This document shows, piece after piece, positions 10,119 through 19,968 of a stretch of DNA of 58,988 nt; position 1 is the stretch's first letter, and each line of letters starts with the position of its first letter. The position numbers and the translations under genes were made by a program. The DNA lies in contig NZ_CAJPQR010000013.1 in NCBI RefSeq assembly GCF_905372745.1, positions 1 through 58,988 of the forward strand, written 5' to 3'. Source of the stretch: an uncultured Campylobacter sp. GTDB taxonomy: Bacteria; Campylobacterota; Campylobacteria; Campylobacterales; Campylobacteraceae. The notes below the pieces were generated by a model. The model saw only the letters and a list, made by a program, of their open reading frames with translations, was not told the origin of the DNA and made no database searches.

Positions 10119-10197
10119 ATCGAAATTTTTCTTTTTTACTCCAAATTTTCAAACTTAAAGGATTGATTTTATCCGGCTAGCTTTAAAACGAGGCAAA

Positions 10198-10224
10198 TTT
10201 AAGCCCCGCCGAATTTGGCGAGGC
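10198..10224 (-). terminator. Probable terminator after rpoC
   Basis: Minus-strand stem GCCTCGCC / GGCGGGGC (10203-10224) with one G·U and the loop AAATTC, followed by TTAAATTTG. It lies 14 nt past the rpoC stop. An alternative longer pairing using CCCCGC upstream is possible, so it might switch between structures. Confidence 0.55.
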
Positions 10225-10238
10225 TTGCGGGGTTAAAT

Positions 10239-13200
10239 TTAGTTTTGTTTTAGCTTGATCTTTTGATCTTGATAAAGACCGGTTCCGACAGGAATCATGC
10301 GTCCTAAAATGACGTTTTCTTTTAGATCCTCAAGGTGGTCGATCTTAGCTGCGATCGAAGCCTCGGTTAGAACCTTAGTCGTCTCTTGGAACGATGCGGC
10401 CGAGATCACGCTATCGCTTCCGATAGCAGCGCGCGTAACGCCTAGCAAAATAGGCTCGGCGATCGCAGGATTACCGCCCATTCGCATTATGCGCTCGTTT
10501 TCTTCTTTAAATCTCGTTCGAGAAATCATATCGCCTGTGATGAAATTCGTATCGCCGCTATCTACTATCTTAACCTGACGAAGCATCTGAGAAACGATGA
10601 TCTCGATGTGCTTATCGGCGATCGCAACGCCTTGGGAGCGGTAAACTTGCTGAATTTCGCTGATCAAATAATAGTGCAGTGCCTTCTCGCCCAAAATTCT
10701 CAAAACATCATGGCTTGATATTAGCCCGTCGGTTAGCTTCTCGCCGGCGTGGATAAATTCGCCGTCACGAACCTGAATTTGGCGAGTTTTATCTATCAGA
10801 TACTCCGACGTAGCGCCGTCGTCGGCATGGATAACGATACGCTCTTTAGATCGAAGCGGCTTTTCGAATCTTACGGTGCCGTCGATTTCAGCGATAATAG
10901 CCGTATTTTTCGGGCGTCTGGCCTCAAACAGCTCGGAGACTCGCGGTAGACCGCCCGTGATGTCTTTTGACTTAGCCACGGCCTTAGGCGTCTTAGCTAG
11001 GATGTCAGCTTGCGCTACCGTAGCGCCGTCCGTTACGAATATCGCTGTTTTAGGCTCTAGTTGATAGCGGATCATCTTGCCCTCGTCCGTGCTGATCACG
11101 ATCGTAGGCTTGATGCCGGAAGGCAGATACTCGTTTATAACCAAACGGCTCTGACCGGTCGCCTCGTCATACTGCTCGGCGGCGCTGTATCCAGGCTCTA
11201 TGTCCTCGTACGATACTCTGCCCGCGGCCTCGGCGATGATCGGCGTAGAGTACGGATCCCACTCGGCTATGACGATTTTTTCTTGGTTTTCAGGCTCAGA
11301 GATAACCGCTTTGCTATCTACGGTGTCGCTATCGTTTGCTTTGATGATAGAGTTTCGCGGGATATAGTAGCGAACCGCCTCTCTATCGTCCTCGTCGGCA
11401 ACCACTACAAATAGCCCTTTTTCGGTTACTACGTGACCTTTTTTGATATTTCTTAAGCGCTCTAAATAATCGCCTTTTAGGATATAAAATTTAAGCACGC
11501 CGTTTGCGCCCGCAACGACTTTCTTAGCGATCGGCTCTCCGTCTTCGACCTTTATCTCGCTAGCAAACGGGATACGGTTAGGTACATTCCAACCCTCTTT
11601 TATGACCTCGGCGATACTTTCGTTTTCTTTGACTGCGTCGCCGTTAGCATAAGGGATATAAATTTTACCCTCAACCTTACCGCTAACGCCGGCTAGCTCG
11701 TTAGGTTTCGCTAGGTCGCCTCTTCTTAGAGTGTACTTAACCTCTTCTTTTTTGCCTTTTACGATGATATTTACGTCCTCGTGAGCGATCTCGATCTCGA
11801 TCTTTCCGTCAAACGGGGCTTTGATCTTAGGCTCGACGAGTAAGACGGCCGAGTTTCTGCGATTTGCCACGATTCTCTTGCCGCCGTTTTCGTAAACGTT
11901 TAGATTGTAGTACCTTATAAAGCCCTCTTTTTGCGCGACGACTTGGTAGTCTTGTTGCTCGGTCGATGCCGTACCGCCGATGTGGAAAGTTCTTAGCGTT
12001 AGCTGAGTTCCCGGCTCGCCGATAGACTGGGCCGAGATGATACCGACGGCTTCGCCCGGTTTTACCAGCTTTCCTTCGCCCAAATTTACGCCGTAGCATT
12101 TAGCGCAAACGCCTTTTGCGGCTTTGCAAGTTATCGGCGTTCTGATACTTACCGATTTTATACCTGCTTCGGTTATCGCTTTGGCTTTTTCTTCGTCTAT
12201 TAGCGTGCCTTCGCTAAATAGCACTTCGTTTGCTATCGGATCGATCACGTCATCGGCTAGCACGCGGCCTAAAATTCTCTCTTCCAAACTCTCGATAAGC
12301 TCGCCGTTGTCGGTGATCTCGGTGATCTCGACGCCCTCGTGAGTACCGCAGTCGTGCATAGTGACTTTCACGTTTTGCGCGACGTCGATTAGCTTTCTGG
12401 TTAGGTATCCGGCATTCGCCGTTTTTAGCGCGGTATCTGCTAGACCTTTTCTGGCACCGTGGGTTGAGTTAAAGTACTCAAGAACGTTTAGACCTTCGCG
12501 GAAGTTTGATATAATCGGCGTCTCGATGATTGAGCCGTCAGGCTTCGCCATAAGACCGCGCATACCGGCTAGCTGACGAATTTGCGCCGCAGAGCCTCTC
12601 GCGCCGCTGTCGGCCATCATATAAATCGAGTTAAATCCGCCCTTATCTCCCTGGATGAGCTTCATCATCTCGCCCGCGACGACGTTGTTCGTATCCGTCC
12701 AGATGTCGATGATTTTATTGTATCTCTCTGAGTCCGTTAGTAAGCCCGCGCCGTATTGATTTTGTATCTCGCGGACCTTTTTCTTGGCTTCGTTGATATA
12801 TTTTTGTTTGCTGTCAGGCACGATGATATCTGCGATAGAGATCGAGATACCGGCCTTGGTCGCATAACGGAAGCCCAAATTTTTAAGCTTATCCAAAAAT
12901 CCCGCCGTTACCTCAAGGCCGCCGTTTTTATAGACGTAATCAACCAAATTTGCGATATCTTTTTTCTTCATAACCCTGTTCCACATATTTTCAGGAACGA
13001 AATCAGGCAGAATCGAGCGGATGATAAGGCGGCCGGCAGTCGTAAATAGAGTCTTGCCGCCAATCATCGTTTTAATTTTCGAGTGTACCTCTAGGCAGTG
13101 CGCTTCCTCGGCGATCATTACTTCGTCTACCGATGCGAAAATTTTATTTGCGCCCTTGCTGTCGGTCTTTTCTAGGCTTAGATAGTAAATTCCCAAAACC

Positions 13201-14747
13201 ATGTCCTGGCTAGGAACGGTGATAGCCTTGCCGCTTGCAGGAAGCAAGATATTCATCGAGCTAAGCATCAAAATTTTGCACTCTGCGATAGCTTCCTGAG
13301 ATAGCGGCACGTGAACAGCCATCTGGTCACCGTCGAAGTCCGCGTTAAATGCGGCGCAAACTAACGGATGTAGCTGGATAGCCTTACCCTCGACGAGCAC
13401 CGGGTGAAACGCCTGGATAGATAATTTGTGAAGCGTCGGAGCGCGGTTTAGCATGACCGGATGATCTTTAACGACCTCCTCCAGGCACTCCCAAACCTCG
13501 TTAGTCTTATCCTCTATCATCTTTTTAGCTTGTTTTACGGTCGTGGCGTAGCCCTTCTCCTCAAGGCGAGCTAGCAAATGCGGCTTAAACAGCTCAAGGG
13601 CCATTCTTTTCGGTAGTCCGCACTGATCCATACGTAGTTTTGGTCCGACGACGATAACCGAACGACCGGAGAAGTCGACGCGCTTACCGAGCAAATTTTG
13701 GCGGAAGCGACCTTGCTTACCTTTAATGATCTCAGAAAGCGATTTTAGAGGGCGTTTGTTTGCGCCTTTTACGGCATTTGCGCGTCGTCCGTTGTCAAAT
13801 AACGCATCGACGGACTCCTGAAGCATACGCTTTTCGTTTCTGATAATAATCTCAGGCGCGTCAAGCTCCATAAGGCGTTTTAAACGCGCGTTTCTGTTTA
13901 TAACGCGGCGATACAAATCATTTACGTCGGAAACCGCAAATTTACCGCCGTCAAGGCTGACAAGCGGGCGAAGATCCGGCGGAAGGACCGGTAAATTCGT
14001 AATCATCATCCACTCAGGACGGTTACCGGAATTTAAAAAGCTCTCGACGACTTTTAGTCTTTTTACTATGGTTTTTTTCTTGGCTTCCGAATTTGTCGCA
14101 CTGATCTCATCTTTTAGGGTATTTAAAAGCTCGACCAAATCGATATTTGCTAGTAAATCGCGGATAACTTCGCCGCCCATCCTAGCTCTAAATCCGCTCT
14201 CTTCAAAGCGAGAAGCTAAAGAGACATACTGTTCTTCGTTTAAAACGTCGAAAATTTCTACTTTTTTGCTATTTTCGGTATCGTAAAATGCGTCGCCCAC
14301 GCTCTCGACGATATACGCCTCATAATAAAGCACGCGCTCAAGGTCTTTCATTTTTATACCAAGCAGCGTTCCTATGCGGCTTGGGAGCGAATTTACGTAC
14401 CAGATATGCGCTACAGGAGTTACGAGCTCGATGTGGCCCATTCTAGAGCGGCGCACCTTTGAGCTGGTTACCTCGACGCCGCATTTTTCGCACTTGATGC
14501 CTTTGTAACGCATTTTTTTATACTTACCGCAAAGGCACTCGTAGTCGCGAATCGGACCGAAAATTTTAGCGCAAAATAGACCGTCGCGCTCAGGTTTTAG
14601 CGTGCGGTAGTTTATGGTTTCGGGTTTTTTAACCTCACCGTGGCTCCATGACTTTATCCTCTCGGGGCTAGCCAAACGAAGCTGAAACGCTTCAAAATCG
14701 CGCGGTCTGCGTTCTTCTTTTATCTCAATAGGTTTTAACTCACTCAT
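10239..14747 (-). CDS. rpoC: RNA polymerase subunit beta'
   Basis: A 1502-residue catalytic subunit of RNA polymerase. The Mg-binding active-site motif NADFDGD is at residues 468-474. An N-terminal zinc site (CLCGKYKKMRYKGIKCEKC) and a second one (CKAAKGVCAKC) are visible. The start chosen is the ATG encoding MSELKPIEI. A longer open frame begins 11 codons upstream, inside rpoB, but MSEL is the family start and gives an 8-nt overlap with the rpoB stop, indicating translational coupling. rpoB and rpoC are separate genes, as in Campylobacter and unlike Helicobacter. Confidence 0.98.
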   Translation of the reverse strand: MSELKPIEIKEERRPRDFEAFQLRLASPERIKSWSHGEVKKPETINYRTLKPERDGLFCAKIFGPIRDYECLCGKYKKMRYKGIKCEKCGVEVTSSKVRRSRMGHIELVTPVAHIWYVNSLPSRIGTLLGIKMKDLERVLYYEAYIVESVGDAFYDTENSKKVEIFDVLNEEQYVSLASRFEESGFRARMGGEVIRDLLANIDLVELLNTLKDEISATNSEAKKKTIVKRLKVVESFLNSGNRPEWMMITNLPVLPPDLRPLVSLDGGKFAVSDVNDLYRRVINRNARLKRLMELDAPEIIIRNEKRMLQESVDALFDNGRRANAVKGANKRPLKSLSEIIKGKQGRFRQNLLGKRVDFSGRSVIVVGPKLRMDQCGLPKRMALELFKPHLLARLEEKGYATTVKQAKKMIEDKTNEVWECLEEVVKDHPVMLNRAPTLHKLSIQAFHPVLVEGKAIQLHPLVCAAFNADFDGDQMAVHVPLSQEAIAECKILMLSSMNILLPASGKAITVPSQDMVLGIYYLSLEKTDSKGANKIFASVDEVMIAEEAHCLEVHSKIKTMIGGKTLFTTAGRLIIRSILPDFVPENMWNRVMKKKDIANLVDYVYKNGGLEVTAGFLDKLKNLGFRYATKAGISISIADIIVPDSKQKYINEAKKKVREIQNQYGAGLLTDSERYNKIIDIWTDTNNVVAGEMMKLIQGDKGGFNSIYMMADSGARGSAAQIRQLAGMRGLMAKPDGSIIETPIISNFREGLNVLEYFNSTHGARKGLADTALKTANAGYLTRKLIDVAQNVKVTMHDCGTHEGVEITEITDNGELIESLEERILGRVLADDVIDPIANEVLFSEGTLIDEEKAKAITEAGIKSVSIRTPITCKAAKGVCAKCYGVNLGEGKLVKPGEAVGIISAQSIGEPGTQLTLRTFHIGGTASTEQQDYQVVAQKEGFIRYYNLNVYENGGKRIVANRRNSAVLLVEPKIKAPFDGKIEIEIAHEDVNIIVKGKKEEVKYTLRRGDLAKPNELAGVSGKVEGKIYIPYANGDAVKENESIAEVIKEGWNVPNRIPFASEIKVEDGEPIAKKVVAGANGVLKFYILKGDYLERLRNIKKGHVVTEKGLFVVVADEDDREAVRYYIPRNSIIKANDSDTVDSKAVISEPENQEKIVIAEWDPYSTPIIAEAAGRVSYEDIEPGYSAAEQYDEATGQSRLVINEYLPSGIKPTIVISTDEGKMIRYQLEPKTAIFVTDGATVAQADILAKTPKAVAKSKDITGGLPRVSELFEARRPKNTAIIAEIDGTVRFEKPLRSKERIVIHADDGATSEYLIDKTRQIQVRDGEFIHAGEKLTDGLISSHDVLRILGEKALHYYLISEIQQVYRSQGVAIADKHIEIIVSQMLRQVKIVDSGDTNFITGDMISRTRFKEENERIMRMGGNPAIAEPILLGVTRAAIGSDSVISAASFQETTKVLTEASIAAKIDHLEDLKENVILGRMIPVGTGLYQDQKIKLKQN

Positions 14748-17700
14748 TATTTTCATCCTCATCGTATATCTCGACATCAAGCGCCAATGATTTTAGCTCG
14801 TTTGTTAGAACGAAAAATGTCTCAGGAATGCCGGTTTCAGGCACATTTTCGCCTCTTGTTAGGGCTTTATACGCAGACAAGCGTCCTTCGACGTCGTCTG
14901 ATTTGACCGTTAGCATCTCGCGAAGCGTATGAGCCGCACCGTATGCCTCAAGCGCCCAAACCTCCATCTCTCCAAATCTTTGTCCGCCAAATAGCGCCTT
15001 ACCGCCGACTGGCTGCTGAGTAACAAGGCTGTATGGACCCGTGCTTCTAGCGTGGACTTTTTCGTCGACTAGGTGGTGAAGCTTTAGCATATACATGCAT
15101 CCGACGTTTACGCGCTCTTTGATTTTTGAACCCGTGCGTCCGTCGTAAAGCTCGGTCTTGCCGTCCATATCGATCTTAGCTAGTTCAAATAGTTTCATCA
15201 GCTCATCGACCCTAACGCCCTCAAATATAGGCGTGGCAAATTTGACACCGTTAGCCCAGTCTCTAGCGTAGTCTAAAAGCAACTCGTCGCTCATTTTACC
15301 TAGAGTCTTTTTGGCATCCATAAATTTAGACGCTGAAGCTATTTCTATCATCTTGGCTCGCAGTTCTTTTACCCACTCGCCTTTTTTCTCTTGGAAAATT
15401 TGATTTATCTGCTCGCCCAAGCGGTAGCCAACAAGTCCCAAGTGGCTTTCTAAAATTTGACCGATATTCATACGGCTAGGAACGCCCAGCGGATTTAACA
15501 CGATATCGACTGGCTGACCGCTCGGAAGATACGGCATATCGACCTCTGGGACGATATTTGAGACGATACCTTTGTTTCCGTGGCGGCCCGCCATCTTATC
15601 GCCCACTTTTAGCTTGCGCTTGGTCGCGATATAGACTTTAACGAGCTTAACTACGCCGCTTGGCAAGATATCGTCTTTTTCCAAAATTTCCATCTTTGCG
15701 TCATGCTCTTCTTTGAGCTTTTTCTTCTCGTTTTGGAAATGATTTTTTATGTCGTCGTATGATTTTTGCACGTCTTTTGAAAAGCCCTTAACGATCGCGC
15801 TTAGAGTAAAGCGGTTGATGTTTTCAAACTCCTCTTTATCAATCTTCTCGCCCTTTTTATAGGTTTTTTTACCGATAGTTTGAGCCGAGCTCAAAGGCGT
15901 TTTGCAAAGCAGAGCGCCCACTTTTAGCATCTCTTCGCGGTCTAGCATCAAGAGTCTATCGTGGTGTTCTTTTTCAAAAGCCGCTTTTTCTTCTTCATAA
16001 ACTTTATTTGAGCGATTATCTTTTTCGTGACCTTTTTTAGTAAAAATTTTCACGTCTACGACGACGCCTTCCATAGAAGCCGTCGCGTAAAGGGACTTAT
16101 TTACCACGTGACCGGCTTTTTCTCCGAAAATCGCGCGAAGCAAGCGTTCCTCAGGCGTTGGCTTAACCTCGCCTTTTGGTGAAACCTTGCCGACTAGGAT
16201 CATGCCGGGTTTTACCTGCGTGCCGATTTTTATTATACCGCTATCATCTAGGTGAAGCAGATCTTCTTCTTTGATATTTGGGATATCTTTAGTAATCTCC
16301 TCAACGCCGTCTTTTAGCTCGCGCGCCTCGATCTCTTTTTCGTAAATATGCACGCTCGTAAACGCATCCTCTCGGATCATTTTTTCGCTGATTACGATCG
16401 CGTCCTCGTAGTTATATCCGTTCCACGGCATGAAAGCTATAAGGGCGTTTTTACCGATAGCCAGCTCACCGCGCTCCATAGACGGACCGTCGGCGATGAT
16501 CTGCCCGGCCGCTACGCTTTCGCCTTTTTTAACGATAGGGTGTTGGGAGAATGTCGTATTTTGGTTGGTTCTTAAATTTTTCTCCATAGAATAGTGATCG
16601 ATATATGGACCCGCCTCGTCTTCGCCGAGGATAAAGATATTCTTATTGTCCACCTTTTCAACTATGCCAGCGCGTCTAGCCTTGATAGCTTCCCATGCGT
16701 CACGAGCCACGGTACTCTCCATGCCCGTACCTACGATAGGAGCGGATGAGCGAAGTAGCGGTACCGCTTGGCGTTGCATGTTTGATCCCATTAGGGCGCG
16801 GTTGGCGTCGTCGTGCTCCAAAAACGGAATAAGCGATGCCGCAACGCCGGCTATCATGCCAGAACAAAGGTCGATAAGCTTAACGTCCTCGCGTTTAGCT
16901 AGTATCATCTCGCCGTCTTGTCTAGCTTCGATCAAATCCTCTACTATATAGCCGCTTTCATCAAGCGTAGTAGATGCCGGAGCGATAACCAAATTTTCCT
17001 CCTGGGTCGCTGTTAGATAAACGATCTCATCAGTTACCTTACCATCTACGACCTTTTTATACGGCGCTTCGACGAAACCTAGATTATTTACCTTTGCGTA
17101 AGTCGAAAGGGTGTTGATAAGACCGATGTTTTGACCCTCAGGAGTCTCTACCGGACAAATTCTGCCGTAGTGAGTCGGGTGAACGTCGCGCACCTCAAAG
17201 CCGGCTCTATCTTTTACGAGACCGCCTTCGCCAAGTGCTGAAAGTCTGCGTTTATGCGTAACTTCGCTAAGCGGGTTGGTTTGGTCCATGAATTGGCTCA
17301 GCTGGCCGCCGGTGAAAAATTCCATTATCGTCGTGGTTATCATTTTTGGATTAACCAAATCGTAAGGCATAATTTCTTCGATGTTGCTTAGCGTCGTAAA
17401 TTTATCCCTGATGGCTTTTTGCATTTTTACAAAGCCCAGATGAAGCTCGTTTGCCAAAAGCTCTCCGATAGAACGAATACGGCGGTTGCCTAGGTGGTCG
17501 CGGTCATCGATATGCCCTTGTCCGTTTTTGACCTTTATCAAATATTTTGCCGTTTTTATAATGTCTTCATTGGTCAAAACCGTTACGTACTCAGGCACTT
17601 CAAGCGCTAGCTTGTGGTTCATTTTCATACGACCCACACCCGTCAAGTCGTATCTTTCAGGATTAAAGAACAGATCATTTACGAAAGCGCGAGCGGCATC

Positions 17701-18876
17701 TTTAACTACCGGCTCGCCCGGGCGCATGACTTTATAAATTCTAATTGCGGCAAGGTCGTTTTCGTCATCGACGTTTTCGGTTTGGCGTAGCAGTTTTAGC
17801 GTCTCGTTATCGGCGATAAACGAATTTATAATCGCATCATCAACGCCTGCAGCTAAGTCGTTTGCTATCTCGATGCTCTCTTGATCGGCTAAAATTTTAA
17901 CCAATTTATTTTCGTCAAGCTGCGCAAGAGTATCGTAAAGCACCTCGCCGCTATTTTTGTCGATAACCGGGTGAGCCAAAAATCTATTTACCAATATTTC
18001 AGTAGGATACTCGACAAATTTGACACCGTCGGCAATAATCTTGTCGGCCTTTTTCTTGGTTAGTCTTTTGCCAGCCTCGTGTAAAACGTTGCCCTCTTCG
18101 TCTTTGATATCGTATTCGACCCTGCCTTGATAGTCGTCAGGATTAAATGGGGTCAAAAATTTATTATTTTTTATCGTTAAAGTTTGAATCGGATAAAATA
18201 GTTTAATGATATCTTGCTTTTTATATCCAAGCGCTCTAAATAATATGGTTACCGGCACTTTTCTACGCTTATTTATGCGAACATATAGTACGTCTTTAGT
18301 ATCATACTCGAAATATAGCCAACTACCGCGATCCGGGATAATCTGGGCGGTATAAATTAGCTTGTTTACGACAGTCGGACTTTCTTCTTCTTTAAAAATA
18401 ACGCCCGGGCTTCTGTGAAGTTGATTAACCACGACGCGTTCGACGCCGTTAATAATAAATGAAATTCTATCCGTCATTAAAGGAATTTCGCGAACGAAAA
18501 TTTCTTGCTCTTTTATATCTTTTATACCGATCTTCTCGCCTGTTTTTTCATCTCTCTCATGAACGATCAGCCTTACTTTCATTTTTAAGTTTACAGAATA
18601 AGTAAGCCCTCGCTCCATGCACTCTCTGATCGTATATTTTGGTTTTCCGATTTCAGAGCTCACGTATTCCAGGCTTAAGCGGTTTTGAGGATCATGTATA
18701 GGAAATATCGATTTGAAAACTTTTTCTATACCGCTTTCGCCTTGATTTTTATCTACGTTTAAAAACTGGTCAAAACTCTTTTTTTGTAATTGTAGCAGGT
18801 TAGGAACATCGATCTCTTTGGCGACATTTGAAAAATCAACCCTAAGACGATTTCCTGAGTATAAACTATTTAGCAT
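14740..18876 (-). CDS. rpoB: RNA polymerase subunit beta
   Basis: A 1378-residue catalytic subunit. The rifampicin-binding region reads LSQFMDQTNPLSEVTHKRRL, the wild-type sensitive sequence. The C-terminal block with KARSTGPYSLVTQQPVGGKA and GGQRFGEMEVWALEAYGA is intact. The start ATG follows GAGG with 5-nt spacing. It overlaps rpoC by 8 nt. Two terminator-like hairpins lie between rplL and this gene and probably lower its transcription relative to the ribosomal protein genes. Confidence 0.98.
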   Translation of the reverse strand: MLNSLYSGNRLRVDFSNVAKEIDVPNLLQLQKKSFDQFLNVDKNQGESGIEKVFKSIFPIHDPQNRLSLEYVSSEIGKPKYTIRECMERGLTYSVNLKMKVRLIVHERDEKTGEKIGIKDIKEQEIFVREIPLMTDRISFIINGVERVVVNQLHRSPGVIFKEEESPTVVNKLIYTAQIIPDRGSWLYFEYDTKDVLYVRINKRRKVPVTILFRALGYKKQDIIKLFYPIQTLTIKNNKFLTPFNPDDYQGRVEYDIKDEEGNVLHEAGKRLTKKKADKIIADGVKFVEYPTEILVNRFLAHPVIDKNSGEVLYDTLAQLDENKLVKILADQESIEIANDLAAGVDDAIINSFIADNETLKLLRQTENVDDENDLAAIRIYKVMRPGEPVVKDAARAFVNDLFFNPERYDLTGVGRMKMNHKLALEVPEYVTVLTNEDIIKTAKYLIKVKNGQGHIDDRDHLGNRRIRSIGELLANELHLGFVKMQKAIRDKFTTLSNIEEIMPYDLVNPKMITTTIMEFFTGGQLSQFMDQTNPLSEVTHKRRLSALGEGGLVKDRAGFEVRDVHPTHYGRICPVETPEGQNIGLINTLSTYAKVNNLGFVEAPYKKVVDGKVTDEIVYLTATQEENLVIAPASTTLDESGYIVEDLIEARQDGEMILAKREDVKLIDLCSGMIAGVAASLIPFLEHDDANRALMGSNMQRQAVPLLRSSAPIVGTGMESTVARDAWEAIKARRAGIVEKVDNKNIFILGEDEAGPYIDHYSMEKNLRTNQNTTFSQHPIVKKGESVAAGQIIADGPSMERGELAIGKNALIAFMPWNGYNYEDAIVISEKMIREDAFTSVHIYEKEIEARELKDGVEEITKDIPNIKEEDLLHLDDSGIIKIGTQVKPGMILVGKVSPKGEVKPTPEERLLRAIFGEKAGHVVNKSLYATASMEGVVVDVKIFTKKGHEKDNRSNKVYEEEKAAFEKEHHDRLLMLDREEMLKVGALLCKTPLSSAQTIGKKTYKKGEKIDKEEFENINRFTLSAIVKGFSKDVQKSYDDIKNHFQNEKKKLKEEHDAKMEILEKDDILPSGVVKLVKVYIATKRKLKVGDKMAGRHGNKGIVSNIVPEVDMPYLPSGQPVDIVLNPLGVPSRMNIGQILESHLGLVGYRLGEQINQIFQEKKGEWVKELRAKMIEIASASKFMDAKKTLGKMSDELLLDYARDWANGVKFATPIFEGVRVDELMKLFELAKIDMDGKTELYDGRTGSKIKERVNVGCMYMLKLHHLVDEKVHARSTGPYSLVTQQPVGGKALFGGQRFGEMEVWALEAYGAAHTLREMLTVKSDDVEGRLSAYKALTRGENVPETGIPETFFVLTNELKSLALDVEIYDEDENNE

Positions 18877-18901
18877 ATTCTACCTCATTGGTATAAGTTT
18901 G

Positions 18902-18930
18902 AAAGAAAGTAAATAACCGCACGTCTGCGG
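18902..18930 (-). terminator. Second attenuator hairpin before rpoB
   Basis: Minus-strand CCGCA-GACG-TGCGG (18917-18930) followed by TTATTTACTTTCTTT. The stem is short (5 bp, GC-rich) but the U-rich tail is good. It stands just upstream of the rpoB ribosome binding site and follows a first, stronger hairpin. Confidence 0.45.
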
Positions 18931-18939
18931 CATCTTTAT

Positions 18940-18968
18940 AAAAATTAAATAAGGAGGCGTTGCCTCCT
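18940..18968 (-). terminator. rplL-rpoB attenuator
   Basis: Minus-strand AGGAGGC-AAC-GCCTCCT (18952-18968), a 7-bp perfect stem with a 3-nt loop, followed by TATTTAATTTTTAT. It lies 18 nt past the rplL stop. A partial terminator at exactly this place is well known in E. coli, where it sets the ratio of L12 to RNA polymerase subunits. Confidence 0.7.
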
Positions 18969-18986
18969 CTGTAAAAATAAGTGAAA

Positions 18987-19364
18987 TTATTTAAGTTCGA
19001 CTTTAGCGCCGGCTTCCTCAAGCTCTTTTTTAGCTGCTTCAGCCTCATCCTTGCTAATGCCTTCTTTAATAACGGAAGGAGTTTGCTCGACTGCATCTTT
19101 AGCCTCTTTAAGACCAAGGCCGGTAAGAGCGCGAACGACTTTAATAACGTTGATTTTCTTGTCGCCGCCGTCAACTAGAACAACGTTAAATTCTGTTTTC
19201 TCCTCAGCTGCATCTGCTGCGCCGCCTGCTGCTGCGCCGCCTGCTACCATTACCGGAGCAGCGCTTACGCCGAATTTCTCTTCAAATTCTTTTACTAATT
19301 CGCTTAGCTCTAATACTGAAAGATTAGAGATAAATTCTAATACGTCCTCTTTAGTAATTGCCAT
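18987..19364 (-). CDS. rplL: 50S ribosomal protein L7/L12
   Basis: A 125-residue stalk protein that recruits translational GTPases. It shows the N-terminal dimerisation helix, an Ala-rich hinge (VAGGAAAGGAADAAEEK) and the C-terminal factor-binding domain with DKKINVIKVVRALTGLGLKEAK. The neighbours rplJ and rpoB are in the canonical order. Several L12 copies assemble on one L10, so the gene must out-express rpoB; the hairpins that follow fit this. Confidence 0.98.
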   Translation of the reverse strand: MAITKEDVLEFISNLSVLELSELVKEFEEKFGVSAAPVMVAGGAAAGGAADAAEEKTEFNVVLVDGGDKKINVIKVVRALTGLGLKEAKDAVEQTPSVIKEGISKDEAEAAKKELEEAGAKVELK

Positions 19365-19375
19365 TTCTTATCCTT

Positions 19376-19858
19376 TTATGCTGATTTTTCTTTTTTCTCT
19401 TTAAGCGCATTTAGTCCAATAGTGAAATTTTGGATAGGCGCATTCCAAACTTGCAAAAGCATCGCAAGCAACTCATCACGGCTAGGCATCTTAGATAGAG
19501 CCTTGACTTTCTCGACGCTTGCAACTTCGCCATCAATATGAGCGGTCTTGATTTTGAATAGTTCGCTATTTGTTTCTTCAAATTTAGCCGCAACTTTAGT
19601 AGCTGAAAGCTGATCGCCCCAGATAAAGATATTGGTATCTTTCAAAATCATACCGGATTTTCCGATATTATTAAGAGCAATATTTGCAAGAGTGTTTTTT
19701 ACGATTTGAACTTTTACGTTTAAAACTCTAGCCGCATCTCTCAAGGCCTCTAGCTTTTTAGTGCTAAGACCACGATAATCGCAAACTATAATTGCTTCAT
19801 TTTCTTTAAATTCCGCTTCAAGTTTACTGATTATTTCAGATTTTTCATTTCTCGTCAT
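19376..19858 (-). CDS. rplJ: 50S ribosomal protein L10
   Basis: A 160-residue protein that anchors the L12 dimers to 23S rRNA. The N-terminal RNA-binding domain (EAIIVCDYRGLSTKKLEALR) and a C-terminal helix that binds L12 are visible. Only 11 nt separate it from rplL. In other bacteria the L10-L12 complex represses this mRNA by binding its leader; a leader hairpin here is annotated separately. Confidence 0.97.
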   Translation of the reverse strand: MTRNEKSEIISKLEAEFKENEAIIVCDYRGLSTKKLEALRDAARVLNVKVQIVKNTLANIALNNIGKSGMILKDTNIFIWGDQLSATKVAAKFEETNSELFKIKTAHIDGEVASVEKVKALSKMPSRDELLAMLLQVWNAPIQNFTIGLNALKEKKEKSA

Positions 19859-19890
19859 CTAGTTTTTCTCCTTTCCGACTAGCGATTTCA

Positions 19891-19932
19891 AGCAGAGCAG
19901 CATAAAAGCGCGATTAAGCAAAAGCCTCTGCT
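19891..19932 (-). promoter_or_regulatory. Candidate L10 leader hairpin
   Basis: The 110-nt gap between rplA and rplJ contains a minus-strand hairpin closed by AGAGCAG-type arms: AGCAGAG on one side (19926-19932 read on the minus strand) and CTCTGCT on the other (19891-19897), 7 bp, with an irregular interior. Its position matches the autoregulatory leader of L10 operons. The match is positional only; no detailed kink-turn was established. Confidence 0.35.
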
Positions 19933-19968
19933 ATCTCCAATCTAAGATAAAAATTTATTAGCTAAAAA

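Noticed and set aside
14740..14780. Longer rpoC start 11 codons upstream
   Set aside because: The extra residues are not found in RpoC proteins; the ATG at 14747 overlapping the rpoB stop is the natural coupled start.
17220..17330. Rifampicin or streptomycin resistance changes in rpoB and rpsL
   Set aside because: The rifampicin region of RpoB and the Lys43 and Lys88 loops of S12 both read as wild type.
14740..18876. rpoB-rpoC fusion as in Helicobacter
   Set aside because: A stop codon ends rpoB and rpoC starts in another frame with its own ATG, so the genes are separate.
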